Source: Plazaster borealis (Eukaryota; Echinodermata; Asteroidea; Forcipulatida; Labidiasteridae). Taken from it: a stretch of 64,000 bases of DNA. The DNA lies in NCBI GenBank assembly GCA_021014325.1, contig CM037473.1, positions 10,929,501-10,993,500 of the forward strand. Direction: 5' to 3'. Position numbers and translations under genes: made by a program. Of this stretch, positions 1-12,665 are shown one piece after another. Positions within the stretch are counted from its first letter, which is position 1; the number at the start of each line of letters is the position of its first letter. The notes under the pieces are model-generated. The model saw only the letters and a program-made list of their open reading frames with translations. It searched no databases and was not told the DNA's origin.

Positions 1-199
1 AACAATTAAGCGTAAAATGTATGTGTACCCTAAAACAATATATACAATTAAATGCAAAAGCATATCTGAAAAGTCACCTCTAAATTATGACTTGAGAAAA
101 AAAAAAGAAAAAAAAATACAAACAATAAAATTAAAAAAAATTAAAAAATTAAGTGTTAATATAAAAATGTACCCCAAAACAATAAATACAATTAAAAAA

Positions 200-1700
200 A
201 CATACATTTTAAAACAAATTAAAGCTGTATTGTTTAAATAAAATTAATACAGATCAGCAGGATATTAAAAACAATTATTCCTTAAAATTTAATACGAACA
301 TTAAATGAAATGCTGTTCTTCAGCTGTTTTAGAAGGACTTCAATAACAAAATTGCACACACCTTTAAGTTTGGATTGAGTAAAAATAAAAAATAAAAAAC
401 TTTTTGTTTCCAAGGGGCAATGTATATATCTTCAAAGTAAAGAAAGTAGATTACTACATGTAGGCCTATAATAAACCAAAAAACGCAAACACTTAACAAA
501 TTGTGGACTATAGAGGGCAGTATGCACATCGTCACAGTTTATTCAAAATATCATTTGAACTCCCCTTCAAACAAATTAATTTCAAAAAATGATTTAGTGA
601 CAACATTTCAACTGAAGAAAATATAAAATGTACCAATACATTTCAAATTACATAAATTACTGAAAAGAAATTAACTTTTAGTCAGAAATCACTTTTATTT
701 AAATAACCAATTCAACTCCCCTTTAAACAAATTAATTTCAAAAATTCACTAATATATTTCACCTGAAAAGGTTGTATTAAGAAAACATTTTATTTGACAT
801 AAACTGAAAAGTGCAGATTGTTAACCTTATTTATTTAAGTGTGTACATCAAAAATCTATTTAAATATGACGTTAGACGTGCATACTGCCCTTTAAGTTAA
901 AAAAAACAACTTGCAAAGAAATTTCAAAATGTCATTTAAACTCCCCTTCAAACAAACAGGTTGCCAACAAAATGGAAATATTCAGCTCGAGAGGGCACGA
1001 TACAATAAAAAATCAAATGCGCAAATACGTTTGGAAAAAATAGTCTTGACTATAGAGGGCAGAAGTTTTCCTTTTAACTAATATAAAACACTAAAACATT
1101 TCTTCATTTGAAAAATTAGTATATTATCTTTGGGTTAAGTTATAAAAACTACAAAGAAAAAAGAAGAAAAAAAATGCGCAAATGCGTTGAACATTTTGTC
1201 AGTATAGAGGGCAGTATACACTCACCAAAATAAACAAAAAGTATTCACACATCCATATCAATATAGAACTTTATAAAAAAAAGTAAAGATTTACCGATAT
1301 TAGCCATACCTCACATACGTAAGTAACGCGTATTAACAAAATCATTAACCTAGAGAAGGCAACATTGATCAGCCAAAAATCAAATACAGTTATGCAAAAA
1401 AAGGGGACCCAACATCTCAACTTCATATAGATTGATAAGAAATGCGCAAATACGTTGAACATTTTGTCAGTATAGAGGGCAGTATGCACTCATCAAATTG
1501 AACAAAAAGTCTTCAACCATGCACATCAGTAAAAAAAAAGTAACAGTTTACCGATATTTCGTGTACATAAAAAAAGTCAGTAAGCGTATTTAAAAAGCGT
1601 TAACCGAGAGAGAGCTAATTACGATCAGCCAATTACGTTAGGCGAAAAAGTCAAATACAGTTATGCAAAACAAGTAGACCGACCCAACATCTCAACTTTA
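200..1700. repeat. AT-rich region with dispersed short direct repeats
   Basis: The phrase tatagagggcag recurs at 508, 1,051, 1,203 and 1,470. The phrase aactccccttcaaacaaa occurs near 558, 714 (variant) and 939. A 50-base block containing gcgcaaatgcgttgaacatt occurs at 1,172 and 1,443. No gene is visible in 1-1,700; bases 1-240 are nearly pure A/T. Confidence 0.7.
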
Positions 1701-1719
1701 AAAAAAAACTTGCTTTTTT

Positions 1720-2945
1720 AGTAGGCTTTCAGCCCCATCCATCAACAGCCCTTAGTCAATCCATCCCAGTGACTGCTAGCCAAGCCCTTACCCACCATCA
1801 GCCCAGTCCAACAAGCCTCCAGACCCTCAGTCAATCCATCCCAGTGACTGCTAGCCAACCCTTACCCACCCCAGCCCAGTCCACCAAGCCTCCAGCCCCA
1901 TCCATCAACAGCCCTCAGCCAATCCATCCCGGTGACTGCTAGCCAAGCCCTTACCCACCATCAGCCCAGTCCAACAAGCATCAAGCCCAAGCCATCAACA
2001 GCCCTCAGTCAATCCATCCCTGTGACTGCTAGCAAACCAACCCTTACCCACCCTCAGCCCAGTCCACCAAGCCTCCAGCCCCATCCATCAACAGCCCTTA
2101 GTCAAGCCATCCCAGTGACTGCTAGGCAAGCCCTTACCCACCATCAGCCCAGTCCAACAAGCATCAAGCCCAATCCATCAACAGCCCTCAGTCAATCCAT
2201 CCCAGTGACTGCTAGCCAACCAGCCCTTACCCACCCTCACCCCAGTCCACCAAGCCTCCAACAGCCCTCAGTCAATCCATCCCAGTGACTGCTAGGCAAG
2301 CCCTTACCCACCATCAGCCCAGTCCAACAAGCATCAAGCCCAATCCATCAACAGCCCTCAGTCAATCCATCCCAGTGACTGCTAGCCAACCAGCCCTTAC
2401 CCACCCTCACCCCAGTCCACCAAGCCTCCAACAGCCCTCAGTCAATCCATCCCAGTGACTGCTAGCCAAGCCCTTACCCACCATCAGCCCAGTCCACCAA
2501 GCCTCCAGACCCAGCCATCAACAGCCCTCAGCCAATACATCCCTGTGACTGCTAGCCAACCAGCCCTTACCCACCCCAGTCCACCAAGCCTCCAGCCCCA
2601 GCCATCTACAGCCCTCAGCCAACCAGCCCTTACCCACCATCAGCCCAGTCCACCAAGCCTCCAGCCCCAGCCATCAACAAGCCCTCAGTCAATCATCCCA
2701 GTGACTGCTAGCCAACCAGCCCTTACCCAACCCAGCCCAGTCTACCAAGCCTCCAGCCCCAGCCATCTACAGCCCTCAGCCAATCCATCCCAGTGACAGC
2801 AGCCAACCAGCCCTTACCCACCCTCAGCCCAAGCCCCTCAGCAGGCCAACCCCAGTGACTGCCATATAGCCCTCCAGCCCTCAGCTCCAGAGCTCCAAGG
2901 CCCTTGGTCAACCCTCAGATCAGCCAAAAATCCAAGGCTCGAGCC
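1720..2945. repeat. 80-93 bp Ser/Pro-reading tandem repeat
   Basis: About 13 imperfect units containing catcccagtgactgctagcc, then cagcccttacccacc, then cccagtccaccaagcctcc. Spacing varies (mostly 80, 88, 90 and 93), so the Pro/Ser/Gln/Thr-rich frames (about 115 codons) break between units. No splice sites or start context support a gene. It decays at the right end into related but irregular sequence. Confidence 0.9.
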
Positions 2946-3023
2946 AGGGAAAACTTTTGGTGAAATTTTTTCTAAGTCAGCCCATTCTAATATTCATCAG
3001 GTCAAAAAACGTATGATTTTCAT

Positions 3024-3100
3024 GAAAGCTCAGTAGCAGAGCGGTAAGAGATAGAGGCTACAGAGCTAAAGGTACCAGGTTCAAGCCCTACCCATTTTTT
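3024..3100 (+). repeat. tRNA-like SINE head or tRNA pseudogene (+)
   Basis: A pol III A box (gctcagtagcagagcgg) and B box (ggttcaagccc) are spaced as in a tRNA, followed by a T run. Stems pair poorly, so a functional tRNA is unlikely. Confidence 0.5.
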
Positions 3101-3141
3101 CAAGAAATAAAAAAAAATGTCTTTTTTACTGGTAAAAAAGG

Positions 3142-3222
3142 GCCCCACCAGGATTTGAACCCACGAGCTCACAGCTCCAGAATTCTGGGAGCTGTGAGCT
3201 AGCCCACTGGGCCAAATCGCCG
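3142..3222 (-). repeat. tRNA-like unit with a long palindromic arm (-)
   Basis: The minus strand shows an A-box-like tggcccagtggg and a B box ggttcaaatcc. Between them agctcacagctcc and its reverse complement form a long hairpin, longer than a normal variable arm. It lies head-to-head with the unit at 3,024. Confidence 0.5.
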
Positions 3223-3299
3223 CTTGAAAAAATTTGCTCGGAACTTATATATAAACCTTAGGATGATATGGCTAAAAAAAAAAAAATTAATTATGCACG

Positions 3300-5914
3300 A
3301 AATATGACCCATGACCTATGACCTATGACCTGAACAAGGTAGCAGAAAGAAAATACACAAAAAATATTTAGCTGAACAAGGAAATCTTTATTGCACATGG
3401 AAGTTGCAAAATACATGTTATAGTGTAATGATTATAAAAAACAGCAAAGCAAATAAACATACATTACACGTATACAGATGTAGTTGTACCTAAATATATT
3501 CTAATAATCTTCACGAAAATTGTTAAGATATTTGTAGAACAAAACAATTATTCAAACCTGGGCTCTAAAAAGAAATACAATTTATGCACCACTTTATCTA
3601 TGCAGTTTATATTTGTAAAATAATACTATAAATTATGTTAAATTAAGTCTGGAGTTTAACTTAAGTTATTTGTAATGGAAAAAGTGAATGAAAACATCGT
3701 TCCGTGTCAACTTTAAAGAAAACTGTATTTTGGCATAATTTACAAGCTATAAATGATGTAACATCTAGTTGTGATTTAAAAGAGTGGTTGGAAAAACTCT
3801 TAATTCAAACAGATATTTCAAACATTAAACCAGCACCTGATCATGCCCTGCTAAAACTTAAAATGAAGCTTGGTGTTACATTCAAGAGACTTAACAAAAG
3901 TGGTGTAAGGTGGGGGGTTGCCCCCTATTTGATAACTGAACTTTTGAGATTACAAATTACCAGAGTGAATTGTTACATTGTATAAGCTTTAACGTGATAA
4001 TTTCAATGTTTTAAAAACTATTTTTCCATTAACAGGCAGACAATGCACTTGTTTTTTTACACTCACAAGAGATTATCTATAAAAGAAGAAGAAAGTAAAT
4101 TGGCATAACAAGGGGCTTGTTTAAAACAAATGCAAGTGGAGACTAGTTTTAATTGGCCAGAAGTGCCTATCCCCTTGTGCCCCCCTTAAAATGTTACCCT
4201 AGTTTCGGCGCTGCTTAAAAGTAAGGCATTTCTAAGTTAAACCAAACGTGATGACACACTGCCATCGAGAGCAATCATGCACCGATAAAAACATCAGGTT
4301 TGATAGTTCAGACAACTCTACTTTATCATATTGGGGTGAAAAAGTACAAAACAACAAGAGTTTACGGGTTTAGGTGCCAGCTATCCAGCCCTCTACTTAC
4401 CAATTTTTTTTTAAAAACCCCAAACTAATGCAGTAATTACACGTACATCAATTCAACATTTATTTTGCAGTACCATGAACTGATGTCATGCATCGCTGTG
4501 CAGTGCTGGAACTGCAATCAAGGGGAGGCATCTTACCATAGCATCAAAAACTAGTTTTGTCCCCAATGCATTAATTACATGTACATCAATTAAGAATTTA
4601 AATATTGCAGTACCATGAACTGATATCATGCATCGCTATGCCGAAACTGAAGGCTTGGTGATGCAAGTTTTTTTACAATACAGTTGAAGGTATAAAATAC
4701 ATCTGATTCAATTGTTATAGGTAGGGTCATATTTTTATCCAAAAGCCTATACTACTTTTAATAAAGATGGCATTGGTAGTAATAATTCTGCGAAATTATG
4801 TTGTCTTATGGGCGAGATTAGAAATCAATTTAGGTAGAACAAATATGAATCCCAAAAGATTGCCTTAATTTGAATCCCTAAAATTTGCGTGGTGTTCATT
4901 TAAATGCTGCCCTCAATTTGGCCAAATGCGATTGGTATTCGCTAAACGTGGATGGATTTGACATTCTTGATGAAAATATCGGGACAGGTGTTTTCTCAAC
5001 AAGAAGAGACTGTATTCAGCTGAAACTTTCACAGGTGACTTTTATTGTATTTTTCTTGATGATAATTTTGCCTATAAATCAGCATTACGAGAGCCAAAAC
5101 CAAACAATGATCCTACCTTTAATTGATTGCATTAATTTTAATTAACAAGGTAAGAAATCAGAATAATTTATTCAATGTTCCTTTTATTTTCATCGTGAGT
5201 AATCATCATTTTATGTAACAGCACAAAGATTGTTTAACAACCCCCTCACAGTCATTTGTCTACAATTATCATAATTTGTTAATTAAATACTTGGGGGGAG
5301 CGATATTTGTCATGTGTTTTACTTTAATAGTCTGACCTCCTCAATTACACAGGAACAAAAAGTAAAACACGGTTCATTGTGTGATACAAATTGACATTTT
5401 ATTTCAGGTACTATCATGACTTGAAAGAAACATAACTGCCACAAGCAATATTTTGAAACAAGTTTATTTATCCTGTGGATACAAATATCTGTATGTATTC
5501 CATAAAAATAAAATAAAATAATTAAGTCGTTTAATTCTTTTCTACTGAAATCAAATTCAACTACAAAAGACGTGCTTTTAATGGTTGGCAGAAGTAAATA
5601 TGATGCTAATCCTGTTTCCTAGTTTAAAATATAATATAATAGTTAAAATATTAGTAAAAATGTCTTGATAAATTAATTTGAGTTCACTAATGTAATTATT
5701 CATATTCATACGTATATAATTAGGTAATTTATTCAGTATAATTTTGTGTGTATATACAGGGTTCATTTGAACAAGTTATTGTTTTTTTAATTTACCATTA
5801 GATTTTACTACTTAGTTTTTATTTTCCTTTGTTTTGGGGAATGAAAGAAGTATTTAAGATAAGCAACTGTGGGTATGATGTTCTACAAATGCAGTCAACG
5901 GATTTCATTTCTGC
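3300..5914. other. AT-rich stretch without a supported gene
   Basis: A ctatgacctatgacctatga short repeat lies at 3,305-3,331. An open plus-strand stretch at 3,704-3,913 (DLKEWLEKLLIQTDISN) ends near a possible donor, and another at 4,885-5,036 ends cacag|gtgact. Neither has a good acceptor or a compatible partner. Blocks around 4,430-4,520 and 4,565-4,650 repeat each other (tgatgtcatgcatcgctgtg). Confidence 0.5.
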
Positions 5915-6110
5915 AGGGCCCAATTTCATAGAGCTGCTTTAGCACAAGAAGTAGCCAAGCACAGAATAATTATGCTTACCAGAGTAAGGTTACCAGCCAA
6001 AATACCATGTCACATGTACAATTTATGACTGGTATCCCGCTCCTTTTTTCTTAGCAGAAAATTATTTAGCAAAATGTCCTGCTTAAGCAGCTCTGTGAAA
6101 TTGGGTCCTG
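5915..6110. mobile_element. short foldback element, family F
   Basis: Ends gggcccaatttcatagagct and agctctgtgaaattgggtcc. The interior contains gtaaggttaccagccaaaat, which serves as the empty site for the insertion at 38,054. Confidence 0.75.
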
Positions 6111-6236
6111 TTGATACGATTCCCAGAGTTCTTAGACTTCCATCTTGGATTCCTCTTGGGTTCATGGTTTCTCCTCATCAGTAAAGGTTGTCTCCTTCGA
6201 CTCTTCTTAATGGACAGTGATGTTTGTGCTATTTAA
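6111..6236 (-). other. weak candidate exon, Arg/Lys-rich
   Basis: A T-rich tract and aaatag acceptor precede an open minus-strand frame that reads SLSIKKSRRRQPLLMRR and continues NHEPKRNPRWKSKN. The frame then runs into the inverted-repeat element at 5,915-6,110, which supplies the stop codon. No upstream exon with a fitting phase was found. It could be a remnant of a nuclear-type basic tail. Confidence 0.22.
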
Positions 6237-6842
6237 AATAAAATTAAAAATACAAATATTAATCATTCAACAGAGGCAGGCATGATATTTGGCTCTTGGA
6301 AAAAAGCAGGAACATTTTATCGAGTACAAGTGCTGACCTACATGTACACAGGCTTTCTTATTTTTCCCAAGGGCAAACAGATTTTCGCCGAAAGAATTTC
6401 TATTTAAAGCATTTTTTCTCTGAAAGAATTTTGGCTGATGATGCAGTTTTAAAACGAAAAACATAGGCCTAACAAACTTTTGCCACAGACAATGCACACT
6501 ATGACAAACTGTACATGGCTGATGGATATAAGATAATGTTGGGATCCTGGCAATTACTATTAGTTTTAATTAACTACCATTTATCATTTTCGGATTTTAG
6601 TGCAATACCTTAAAGAAAAAGCTAACAGCTTTCTCAAATCTTTAAAAAAATAGCCATTTAAAATTAAAGTCTAAACTGTTGGATCAAATTGAACAGGAAT
6701 CAAACCTAGCATGTTTAAAAAGGGAAAAGTTTACTCAGTACTTCGGTGTAAATGTATCTGATCATTGTAAGCCTGTAAAACCTGCAATATTTCACTCAGC
6801 TAAACTAACTAAATGAAATGAAAATCAAATAAAATAACAGGA

Positions 6843-6966
6843 AAAATTGCATTACATACCTAGAAACACTTGTCACAGCAAATCATCTCAGTGTCCACAC
6901 TGTCCCTCGAGGCTGGTACAGTAGACATCTCATCGCTTGTCAATCTGAACCCATGATACTGGCACG
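6843..6966 (-). other. weak candidate exon, Cys-rich end
   Basis: The minus strand has a short open stretch reading KYVPCQYHGFRLTSDEM, then about 20 residues ending MICCDKCF, then TAG followed by gtatgt. The composition looks protein-like. The acceptor (ccttaaag) is poor and the stop falls exactly at the donor. It could be the end of a gene, a decayed exon or chance. Confidence 0.2.
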
Positions 6967-7224
6967 GTACATACTTTAAGGAACAAGCTTATTCAGGGGG
7001 TTTTCTTGATGCATGATAGCAATTTGGTAAAAAAAAGAAGCAAATTTTCTCATTACCTATGACCCTTTCTTGTATACCTTAATACATAAAATACAAAGTA
7101 TAATTTGAAATAAGATGAAACATGTATTTTGACCGCTTAAAGGCAAACACAGTTTGCAATAAAGAACATTACATATGTAAAAAAGAAAATATTTCTTTGT
7201 GTAACAATAAATTTGAAATAAAAC

Positions 7225-8450
7225 AATTAACCTTTGACATTCGATGAGAGGGGAGAGGTTACCAGCACATTCACCTTCAGCCAGTATCCTCAGCATACTG
7301 CTTTCTGTATAAGTAAGTTTGAAATGTCTCTATAGTTTTCATAACAAATTTAACCTTTGACATTCGATGAGAGGGGAGAAGTTACCAGCACATTCACCCT
7401 CAGCCAGTATCCTCAGCATACTGCTTTCTGTATAAGTAAGTTTGAAATGTTTAAAACGGCTTTTTAGTCCAACAAACGAAAACACATTTATGTTACACTG
7501 TGGTTTGGCAGACTGGGCCAGCAAGTTGGTCCAGAGGTACATTATAACATGTATATACATAAAGAGTGCAACTTGAACATTTTAGAGGGGAGAGGTTACC
7601 AGCACATTCACCCTCAGCCAGTATCCTCAGCATACGGCTTTCCTGTAACAGTAAGTTTGAAATGTCTCTATAGTTTTTGTAACAAATTTAACCTTTGACA
7701 TTCGATGAGAGGGGAGAGGTTACCAGCACATGCACCTTCAGCCAGTATCCTAAGCATACTGCTTTTTAGTTCAACAAAACAAAAACAATTTTATGTTACA
7801 CTCTGGTTTGGCAGACCGGGCCAGCAAGTTGGTCCGAGGTACATTATGAAATGTATATACATAAAGAGTGCAACTTCAAAAGTTTAGGGAGGGGAGAGGT
7901 TACAAGCACGTGCACCCTCAGCCAGTATCCTCAGCATACGGCTTTCTGTAACAATAAGTTTGAACTGTTGGCTTATATCTATAATTTTGCTAAACAAATT
8001 TAACCTTTATTTTCTTTGAGAGAGGAAAGGCACAATCACCCTCGAGCAGTAACCCCAGCATACGGCTTCTTAGTTCTACAAACAAACACAAATTTATGTT
8101 ACTCTGTGGTTTGGCGGCAGACCGGGCCAGCAAGTTGGTCCAGAGGTACATGTTTATTATCGACATAAAGATAAGGAGTGCAACTTGAACATTCTAGAGG
8201 GGAGAGGTTACCAGCACATACACCCTCAGCCAGTATCCTCAGCATATGGCTTTTGACTTCAACAAACAAAAATACAATATAATGTTACATTACATGTATG
8301 TTTTGCAGAGGTTTGGCAGGCTGGGCCAGCAATTTTGTACAGATGTACATAACATGTATTTACACAAAGAGTGCAACTTGGAAATTTGAGGGGAGAGGTT
8401 GCCAGCACATGCACCCTTGGCCAGTATCCTCAGCATACGGCTTTTGTGGT
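7225..8450. repeat. composite tandem array with eight gaggggagaggttaccagc motifs
   Basis: A short module with gaggggagaggttaccagc and cagccagtatcctcagcat occurs about eight times (near 7,246, 7,367, 7,584, 7,708, 7,889, 8,020, 8,197 and 8,388). A second module containing gtttggcagactgggccagc alternates with it about four times, giving a 300-base higher-order period in the middle. The copy near 8,020 is the most decayed. On the minus strand most copies keep the frame MLRILAEGECAGNLSPL open. Confidence 0.88.
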
Positions 8451-8859
8451 AAAATTCAAATTCTGTCCATTATTTAAACAGTGCTCATTAAATCTTTATA
8501 TGGAGGTTCACACCTTTTCTTAGACCTCAAGTTGGTCTACAAATCATTCCAACTTACATATCCACCGTATAAAACTAATAACTTTTCAATCTTGACACAC
8601 TGAAAGACACATTATAAATCCTGGTGGTATTCCAATGAACATAAATCCATACAAGCAAATGCACATTAACTCCACTGATACAAAAATGGTATTCTTGATG
8701 TGAGATGTTCCAAGCACAGTCAGCCATCATCGAACGATGCATATCACTTTAGTGTTGAAAGGAGGGGAAAGCTTGCTTGGAGATATCAGCCAAAGTTGGT
8801 GATGATACACTGCGATTGCCTGGTCATTAAGAGTCTCTATCCATCCAACACATTAAGAG

Positions 8860-8930
8860 TCCATCCAGTGTCACCGTGCTGCAGCAATCACAAGGTTGTG
8901 GGTTCGAATCCTACAAAGCAAACTGATGAT
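8860..8930 (+). repeat. tRNA-like SINE remnant
   Basis: A B box (gtgggttcgaatcctac) follows tgctgcagcaatcacaagg. It is short and isolated. Confidence 0.4.
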
Positions 8931-10344
8931 TTCACAATGACTAGAATAAGTATTGTGGTCTAGTTACTAAATCACAATTTTTTGATTTGTTCAATTTATA
9001 ATCATAGATGTTAAACCAATGTTTGTATGTGAGAGATTGGCTGTTGCCAGCTTGGTAATTATATCCCCTTGTTGGAGTTTTCCGAGTTCCCTTAGGCGGG
9101 AAGATCATCTCAACAAACAAACAAACAAATAACGACACATTAGAAAGGAAGCACTCCTAACGGTATCCAACTGGCACCTTGGTGAGCTCTGTAGTTTGCT
9201 GCCTGCTCTGTACTGATAAAAAGCTGGAGTATAAATCCACTGATCAGTGATGTACCACACATTGGCAGGCACAAGCGTAGAATATTGCATATAATACTGA
9301 AGAGCTGAATCAAAGATGTCTCGCTTGAAGAGGGATGCTATCAATAACTGTAAATCCATTGAGATTATAGCAATGCGTTGCAAAGAGGCAGATGCAAAGG
9401 ATAGCATTCCAAGGCAAGTTGCATACTGAAACATACTGTACTGCATTTAAATTGTAGATGTATATTCCAAGGAAAACAGCTTCTTGGCTGTACAAGGAGT
9501 GAATCAACGAAGATCAGCTGTATACTTCCTACAGGCAGTGCAAGAATAGCTCTCTCAGACCCATTTGTAATACTGAAGCCAGACACTGTGTTAACACTAC
9601 CTAATAACACTGTCATCATGCACTCAATTGTCTTCTTTTACTCATGTACAACCACTTAACAAGGTTTTATAAACTTTTGTATCCCATCTTTAAACTTCAA
9701 ACCACAGCAATGTACACATTTCTAAAAGTGATTATTTAAAAGACCATTGAAAGAATCTCTGGGGAGTTTTCCAAGGTACAAAATCCAGATCAAGTTAGCT
9801 TTTGCCTAAACATATACATTTACGCATATGTAATCTGCTTTACTCCTCAGTACTGAAACTTTCCTTGGAAGAAGGAAGTTTTACCAGTAAAAGGGTGAAG
9901 CAATTAAAGTGCAAAATTTTGTTTCAAAAAAAAAAAAAACTGAGTGAAAAAGTTGATAGGTTTGGAGTCATTCATAAGTCATTTATAGTAAGGTTAAATT
10001 CTTCATGGGAATGGGAAAATGTATTCATTGGGGTAATTCTAGCAACAAAAATATAACAGTAATACCATATTTTTTGTCAGGAGCCATATTAATTGCTTAC
10101 TACCTTCTGTTACTGAAAACCCCCCACTTTGTTTGCCTGGAAGGAGGGCGTAGACGCCTTTTTTTATCAGGGCACACACCGATATAAAGTCTGCACTGTC
10201 CATTCTTGCTTGCAAGTGTGTCTACTGCTTCCCATTACGCAAGTATCCAGGTGTCTCACTGTAATCCACGCAGTCAATCTTTATCTTCGCTCCATGATGC
10301 ATAAGCCTTGCTTTGTGTCCATGGATCCCAGAATCAAAGGGGGA

Positions 10345-10542
10345 ACAGTTCTCCAACTCAACCCGTTATTGTTCTCTATCACTAGCCTACATGAAGTTCA
10401 ACTTTTTGTCCTAATTTCTTCGCGTTCTTGTTCAGTTCACGTTACAGTTCTCCAACTCAACCGGTAAACGTTCTCTATCACTAGCCTACCTGAAGTTCAA
10501 CTTTTTGTCCTAATTTCTTCGCGTCCTTGTGCAGTTCACGTT
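10345..10542. repeat. 99 bp direct duplication
   Basis: Two adjacent copies of a block starting acagttctccaactcaacc and ending gttcagttcacgtta, differing at several bases. The surrounding 10.1-10.7 kb has no supported gene. Confidence 0.85.
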
Positions 10543-11000
10543 ACTCTTGTATTGAATTAAAGTCCAGCCGATATCGTTATTCATTGTTCTCTTTATGTAC
10601 GCCCTTATGTCAAACAAAATGTTTTACTCTTCACACTCCAGGAGGAGATCAGGATATAGTTCCTCATGGTGTAGTTTCTCTGCCGAAGTCTAATTTTGGT
10701 GTCACCATAATCCCTCACCAATGGTCATCTGCATTGAATTAAACATCAAATAAAAATTACACTTTGACAAGTAGCACAAACGTGCTCAATAAATACACCT
10801 TGCAAGTACAGATTTCATTTTTGCAAAGCTCTTATCACAAACAAATTTATTGGTAATTTTACAGTAAGAAACCTGAGATGCTTGGAGCTTCTACAACCTT
10901 CTCTAAATCCATGTTCGAAAATACCTTTTTCGAAATGTGATCTTAACACAGCTACTGCAAAATTCAACCCTGTTTCTATTTTAAAAGAGATTGGAGATCC

Positions 11001-11374
11001 TTAAAGGCACTGAACACGTTTGGTAATTGTCAAAGACCAGTGTTCTCACTTGGTGTATCCCAACATATGCATAAAATAACAAGCCTGTGAAAATTTGGGC
11101 TCAATTGGTCATCGAAGTTGCAAGAAAATGATGAAAGAAAAAACACCCTTGTTGTACAAATTTGTGTGCTTTCAGATAGGAATAAAAACTTCTTGCAAGA
11201 AGTTTTTATTATTTTAGTGAGAAATTACCTCTTTCTCAAAAACTACGTTACTTCAAAGGGAGTCGTTTCCTACAATGTTTTATACTATCAACAGCTCTCT
11301 GTTTCTTGTTACCAAGTAAGTTTTTATGCTAATATTTGTTTTGAGTTATAACCAAACGTGTACGATACCTTTAA
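11001..11374 (+). mobile_element. TTAA-flanked MITE, family A
   Basis: Flanked by TTAA. Left end ttaaaggcactgaacacg, right end reading ttaaaggtatcgtacacg on the other strand, 374 bases. The centre has a perfect hairpin aaaacttcttgcaagaag. No coding capacity. The TTAA flanks resemble piggyBac-type target duplications, but the termini (AGG) differ from canonical piggyBac ends, so the mobilising transposase is unknown. Confidence 0.85.
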
Positions 11375-12015
11375 GAAAGTATTTTTCTTGGCTAACTTAA
11401 CTCCCAACGTTTTCAATTATACACTAAGAGAACCTCCACACATATAATTAGGGTAATTAGCCCCCCATTTTATTCCTATAATGTTTCCCAAATCTTATAT
11501 ATCAAGGGCAGAGCAAGTCAAAGGGTAAGCCTACATGAGTGTGGTCTCACTATAGTCATTTGTCCCATGACACCTAGCACATCAACAAAGGCACAATCTC
11601 CATGCATGTGGTATTAGCGTGAAACAAACCTTCCTGGTAAATTAAAGGGTGTACCAACTTACCAAACCAAGTCGAAACCTAATGTTATTCAACCAATGGT
11701 AATGCAGGCCTATCTAGCTGGAGGTGATGTTGGACCATGAGAAAGGTAAACAAAATCATGAATATTCCTTTTTGCGTGGAGGTTTATCCACACAGAAAGG
11801 CCCCGGAGGGTTGTCTTACCAATGAGGGCCAAAATACATCAAGTATCCCTTCAGTCAGGTGTCTGTTTGACCATGGTACAAGATGGCATGAGAGGTAGCT
11901 GTCTTGCTCAAGAGATGTCTATGCTCAGTCAATGGTATATGTACATCTCAACTGTGTGGGCTGTTTCCTCTGGCAAATAGTGACTTCTGGGTTGGAGACA
12001 TCTTCCTTATAGTGG

Positions 12016-12041
12016 TAGTAGTAGTAGTAGTAGTAGTAGGC
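12016..12041. repeat. (tag)n microsatellite
   Basis: A tagtagtag run in the presumed 3' UTR of the small gene. Other simple tracts: (aat)n 22,599, (ac)n near 29,546, poly-A 35,870, poly-C 49,707 and 61,180. Confidence 0.9.
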
Positions 12042-12059
12042 CGGCCTCTCAGTTTATGC

Positions 12060-12219
12060 CTAGAGATGGCTGCTGCATAACAAAACTTCTCCAGAACAGA
12101 CAGTTTTCAGCCTTTCTGCCAGCTTCTGGTGTGGAGTGGATACCTCTGGCCCTACAGCTTGTTTGAATGGTGTTGATCCAGCGCAAGGATGGTCATCTGC
12201 AAGGTCTGTTTCCAGCTTT
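12060..12219 (-). CDS. last exon of a small coiled-coil-like protein
   Basis: The acceptor ttttacag is followed by 52 codons and a TAG: KLETDLADDHPCAGSTPFKQ, then a stretch containing VGPEVSTPHQKLAERLK and ending VLLCSSHL. The charged helical start fits directly on to the previous exon. The total would be about 92 residues. A candidate AATAAA for the minus strand lies at 11,469-11,474. I know no family with this pattern. Alternatives are a retained noncoding exon, or a 45-residue product if the stronger donor upstream is used. Confidence 0.42.
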
Positions 12220-12665
12220 CTGTAAAATAACCACAAGACATTGACAGCTGAAAACCTTCTAATAACCCATGCCGTATTGCTGAAGGCTTGCTTTAGCCTA
12301 CAAATAAAACAAAAGTCTGCTTGACTATCAAATTAAAGGTCATATTTCATAAGATAGCACCCCTCTCCCTGGGCCATTGCAACAACCAATATCAGTGTAA
12401 CCTTTTGTTGTGTGACACTTCTTGTACTATTGTTACATTCTAGCTTTTCTTATTAGCAAGCATTTCATCTTAACTCTTCCATTCTACGAAATCCTATGCT
12501 TTTTGCATAACCTGTGGCCAACATATTAATTATTGAAATAATTACTAAAATCCCTTTAAAGAAATGACCAAATTGAGCCAATATTTTGGCCTGAGAGCAA
12601 ACTGAGAGGGTGTGTGCAATCCAAAACATCAGCTTGTGGTTCACAAAGAGCTATAAACACTTTAC

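Larger units (their letters stand above)
8451..11000. other. stretch without a supported gene
   Basis: It holds the SINE remnant near 8.9 kb and the 99 bp duplication. At 9,105-9,619 protein-like minus-strand text runs in three overlapping frames (for example RIAIISMDLQLLIASLF), with no splice signals. This may be a decayed gene or chance. Confidence 0.4.

Noticed and set aside
1932..2796. Pro/Ser/Thr-rich open frames that look like a mucin-type protein
   Set aside because: They come from an 80-93 bp tandem repeat whose unit length changes frame between copies. There are no splice sites, start context or non-repeat coding flanks.
4885..5145. A plus-strand exon ending cacag|gtgact
   Set aside because: There is no AG acceptor between the upstream stop and the open stretch, and no partner exon in phase.
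9105..9619. A possible receptor pseudogene (text such as RIAIISMDLQLLIASLF)
   Set aside because: Protein-like text appears in three overlapping frames at once, no splice signals fit, and no family could be named.
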